From: an uncultured Acetatifactor sp.
GTDB lineage: Bacteria; Bacillota; Clostridia; Lachnospirales; Lachnospiraceae
Direction of reading: 5' to 3'
DNA: 14,848 nt
Assembly: GCA_910585015.1 (NCBI GenBank)
Contig: CAJUCT010000064.1
Location: 1-14,848 of the forward strand
The first letter of the stretch is position 1. Every line of letters starts with the position of its first letter. This document shows positions 13,728-14,848 of the stretch, in pieces. Made by a program: the position numbers and the translations under genes. Under the pieces are notes generated by a model, which had not been told where the DNA came from, made no database searches, and was given only the letters and a program-made list of their open reading frames with translations.

Positions 13728-14423
13728 TTACTCAATTGCAATATAAATATCCATAAACTTAACGCCATGATTATTGAAATACTCATGTTCATAGCAGGAA
13801 AGAATTGCTGGATCATGTTTTTCTTTGATTCCGTTTATCGCCATGTATGTCATTAAAGCCTTATATGCGTTTGGAATGATTGCAAATTCCCCTTCATCCG
13901 GCACTTCTTCCAAAGTGATTGTAATATAGTTTTGTCTGCCTTGACTTACGGTTTCCACATCAAGGTCATCGGAATTTTGTCCCTCATCAAGGATTAACGC
14001 TGCCCTATAACCACGCATATTGAATACATTTCTCTGCTCTTGGGATACCTGCGGAAAATCCCACCCGATAACATATGGATTTTCGATTTTTAAATGTTTT
14101 GCCCAGCCCTCCACATGAGAAATTGCATCATCTTCTGGTTCACAGCTTATTACTACATAACTGATATAACGAAAAGGTTCGACTGTGACAATTCTGATAT
14201 CAGAATATGCCTTATTGCTATAATCCATATTTCCCTTTAATAATTGGTCAATGGAACAATGAAATGTCTCACAAAGTTCAACTAGCTTTTCAACTTCTGG
14301 CAATATTGCGCCAAGCTCCCATTTTGAAATGGTTTGCCGGCTGACATTCATTTTCTCTGCCAATTTCTCCTGCGTCATGTTCGTCATCTTTCTTAAAATT
14401 TGTAAATTCTTTCCGAAATTCAT
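13728..14423 (-). CDS. Xre-family regulator with GyrI-like effector-binding domain
   Basis: This 231-aa protein begins with a Cro/CI-type helix-turn-helix (about 4-62: LQILRKMTNMTQEKLAEKMN, SRQTISKWELG, LPEVEKLVELCETF, SIDQLLKG). From about residue 75 it continues into a domain resembling the GyrI-like/AraC effector-binding fold. Recognisable there are a repeating beta pattern, EGWAKHLKI, a central FNMRGYRAALIL and a closing KFMDIYIAIE. Such fusions usually sense small hydrophobic molecules and control nearby efflux or stress genes. The start is supported by AAAGGGG at 14431-14437, seven bases upstream. It is convergent to the exporter region, so it need not regulate it. The -35/-10 boxes upstream are not clear. 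An imperfect palindrome around 14448-14464 (GATAAGAACAGTATCTTA) could be its own operator. The HTH is certain; the C-terminal assignment is fairly confident. Confidence 0.88.
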   Translation of the reverse strand: MNFGKNLQILRKMTNMTQEKLAEKMNVSRQTISKWELGAILPEVEKLVELCETFHCSIDQLLKGNMDYSNKAYSDIRIVTVEPFRYISYVVISCEPEDDAISHVEGWAKHLKIENPYVIGWDFPQVSQEQRNVFNMRGYRAALILDEGQNSDDLDVETVSQGRQNYITITLEEVPDEGEFAIIPNAYKALMTYMAINGIKEKHDPAILSCYEHEYFNNHGVKFMDIYIAIE

Positions 14424-14848
14424 TCAAATTCCCCTTTGTCTTTTTGATAAGAACAGTATCTTACATATATTTGTTTTAGTCTATATATTCCAACGTGCCT
14501 TTTCGTTAAGCTTCGCACCTATAAGTTGCATAAAAGTTGGTTATACTGATTTAATTTTCAATAAGCTCATCATCGTTGGGCGTTTTTCGTTAGATGGAGT
14601 ACAAAGATAATCTTCCAGATTATAGAATTGCAAGGTTGTGCAGATTATGTGATTTGTGTAGAAATATACTTTATATTTTAGGATTTATGTACAAGGAACA
14701 CTTTTCAGGAAAGGGAGTAAAATATTTACATTTATTATTAAAGCTATACATATTTATAAAACTATAAACTAAATTACAAAAATATTAATTTTTTTCAGGA
14801 TAACCGTATAAAATAAATATTTTATAAAACCAAATAATATATAAAAAT
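14424..14848. other. AT-rich intergenic region without a convincing gene
   Basis: The first 40 or so bases hold the leader of the minus-strand regulator. The rest is AT-rich, increasingly so toward the end. A plus-strand frame at 14594-14767 would encode 57 residues, but it has no ribosome site and no recognisable similarity. No tRNA, terminator with T tract, or CRISPR repeat is visible. The right copy of the 18-bp inverted repeat lies at 14796-14813. Confidence 0.5.
14796..14813. repeat. Right copy of an 18-bp inverted repeat
   Basis: CAGGATAACCGTATAAAA is the reverse complement of 36-53 with one mismatch. It follows a seven-T run in AT-rich non-coding DNA. Its meaning is unclear. Confidence 0.4.

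Noticed and set aside
14594..14767. 57-codon plus-strand ORF with a CRLCDLC pattern
   Set aside because: It has no ribosome binding site, an AT-driven composition and no recognisable similarity. The cysteines alone do not support a gene.
36..14813. Composite transposon bounded by the 18-bp inverted repeats
   Set aside because: No transposase, integrase or resolvase gene lies inside, and the hydrogenase and uppP look like host genes. The repeats are reported without that claim.

Overview
The window looks like chromosomal DNA of a low-GC Gram-positive anaerobe, most likely a member of Clostridia close to Lachnospiraceae. The reasons are a monomeric ferredoxin-type [FeFe] hydrogenase, strong AGGAGG-type ribosome binding sites, TATACT/TATAAT promoters, a YtrA-type GntR/ABC operon and a large FtsX-type ABC exporter with an intramembrane-sensing kinase. 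The family-level placement is inference; no rRNA or other marker is present.

Layout. (1) 1-2760: AT-rich, host-like DNA with an [FeFe] hydrogenase (145-1656), undecaprenyl-diphosphate phosphatase uppP (1752-2597) and a strong terminator (2711-2755). (2) 2807-3045: a frameshifted, N-terminally truncated signal peptidase I remnant, the first sign of a foreign junction. (3) 3062-4994: a GntR-family repressor, ABC ATPase and ABC-2 permease operon, with a consensus promoter carrying a palindromic operator. (4) 5131-6955: a response regulator/histidine kinase pair whose kinase has almost no extracytoplasmic part. (5) 6968-12539: an ABC exporter with one ATPase and two different full-length 8-TM FtsX-type permeases. 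(6) 12573-13336: a wrecked third permease. (7) 13337-13727: a promoter, two strong hairpins and a doubtful 54-aa ORF. (8) 13728-14423, minus strand: an Xre-type regulator with a GyrI-like effector-binding domain. (9) 14424-14848: very AT-rich DNA without a convincing gene.

How the genes work together. The two-component promoter and the exporter promoter share exactly the same arrangement, ACATTT-N5-ACATTT-N6-TATACT. This suggests that the response regulator controls both its own operon and the exporter. The kinase has a very short periplasmic loop and the permeases have large extracellular domains, so the module resembles Bce-type antimicrobial-peptide sensing and detoxification systems. Its neighbour uppP acts on the same lipid II cycle that many such peptides target.

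Most noteworthy. All three permease copies begin with a nearly identical DNA block encoding MTWPFENDTS. Base composition switches abruptly at the first and the third block: GC-rich ATPase, AT-rich permeases 1 and 2, then GC-rich remnant. This suggests that a two-permease cassette recombined in at the conserved start motif and left the original permease as a decaying stump. Permease 2 also appears to have lost its last seven codons to a GAG-to-TAG change, and the GntR-linked ATPase has Asn at the Walker B Asp position.
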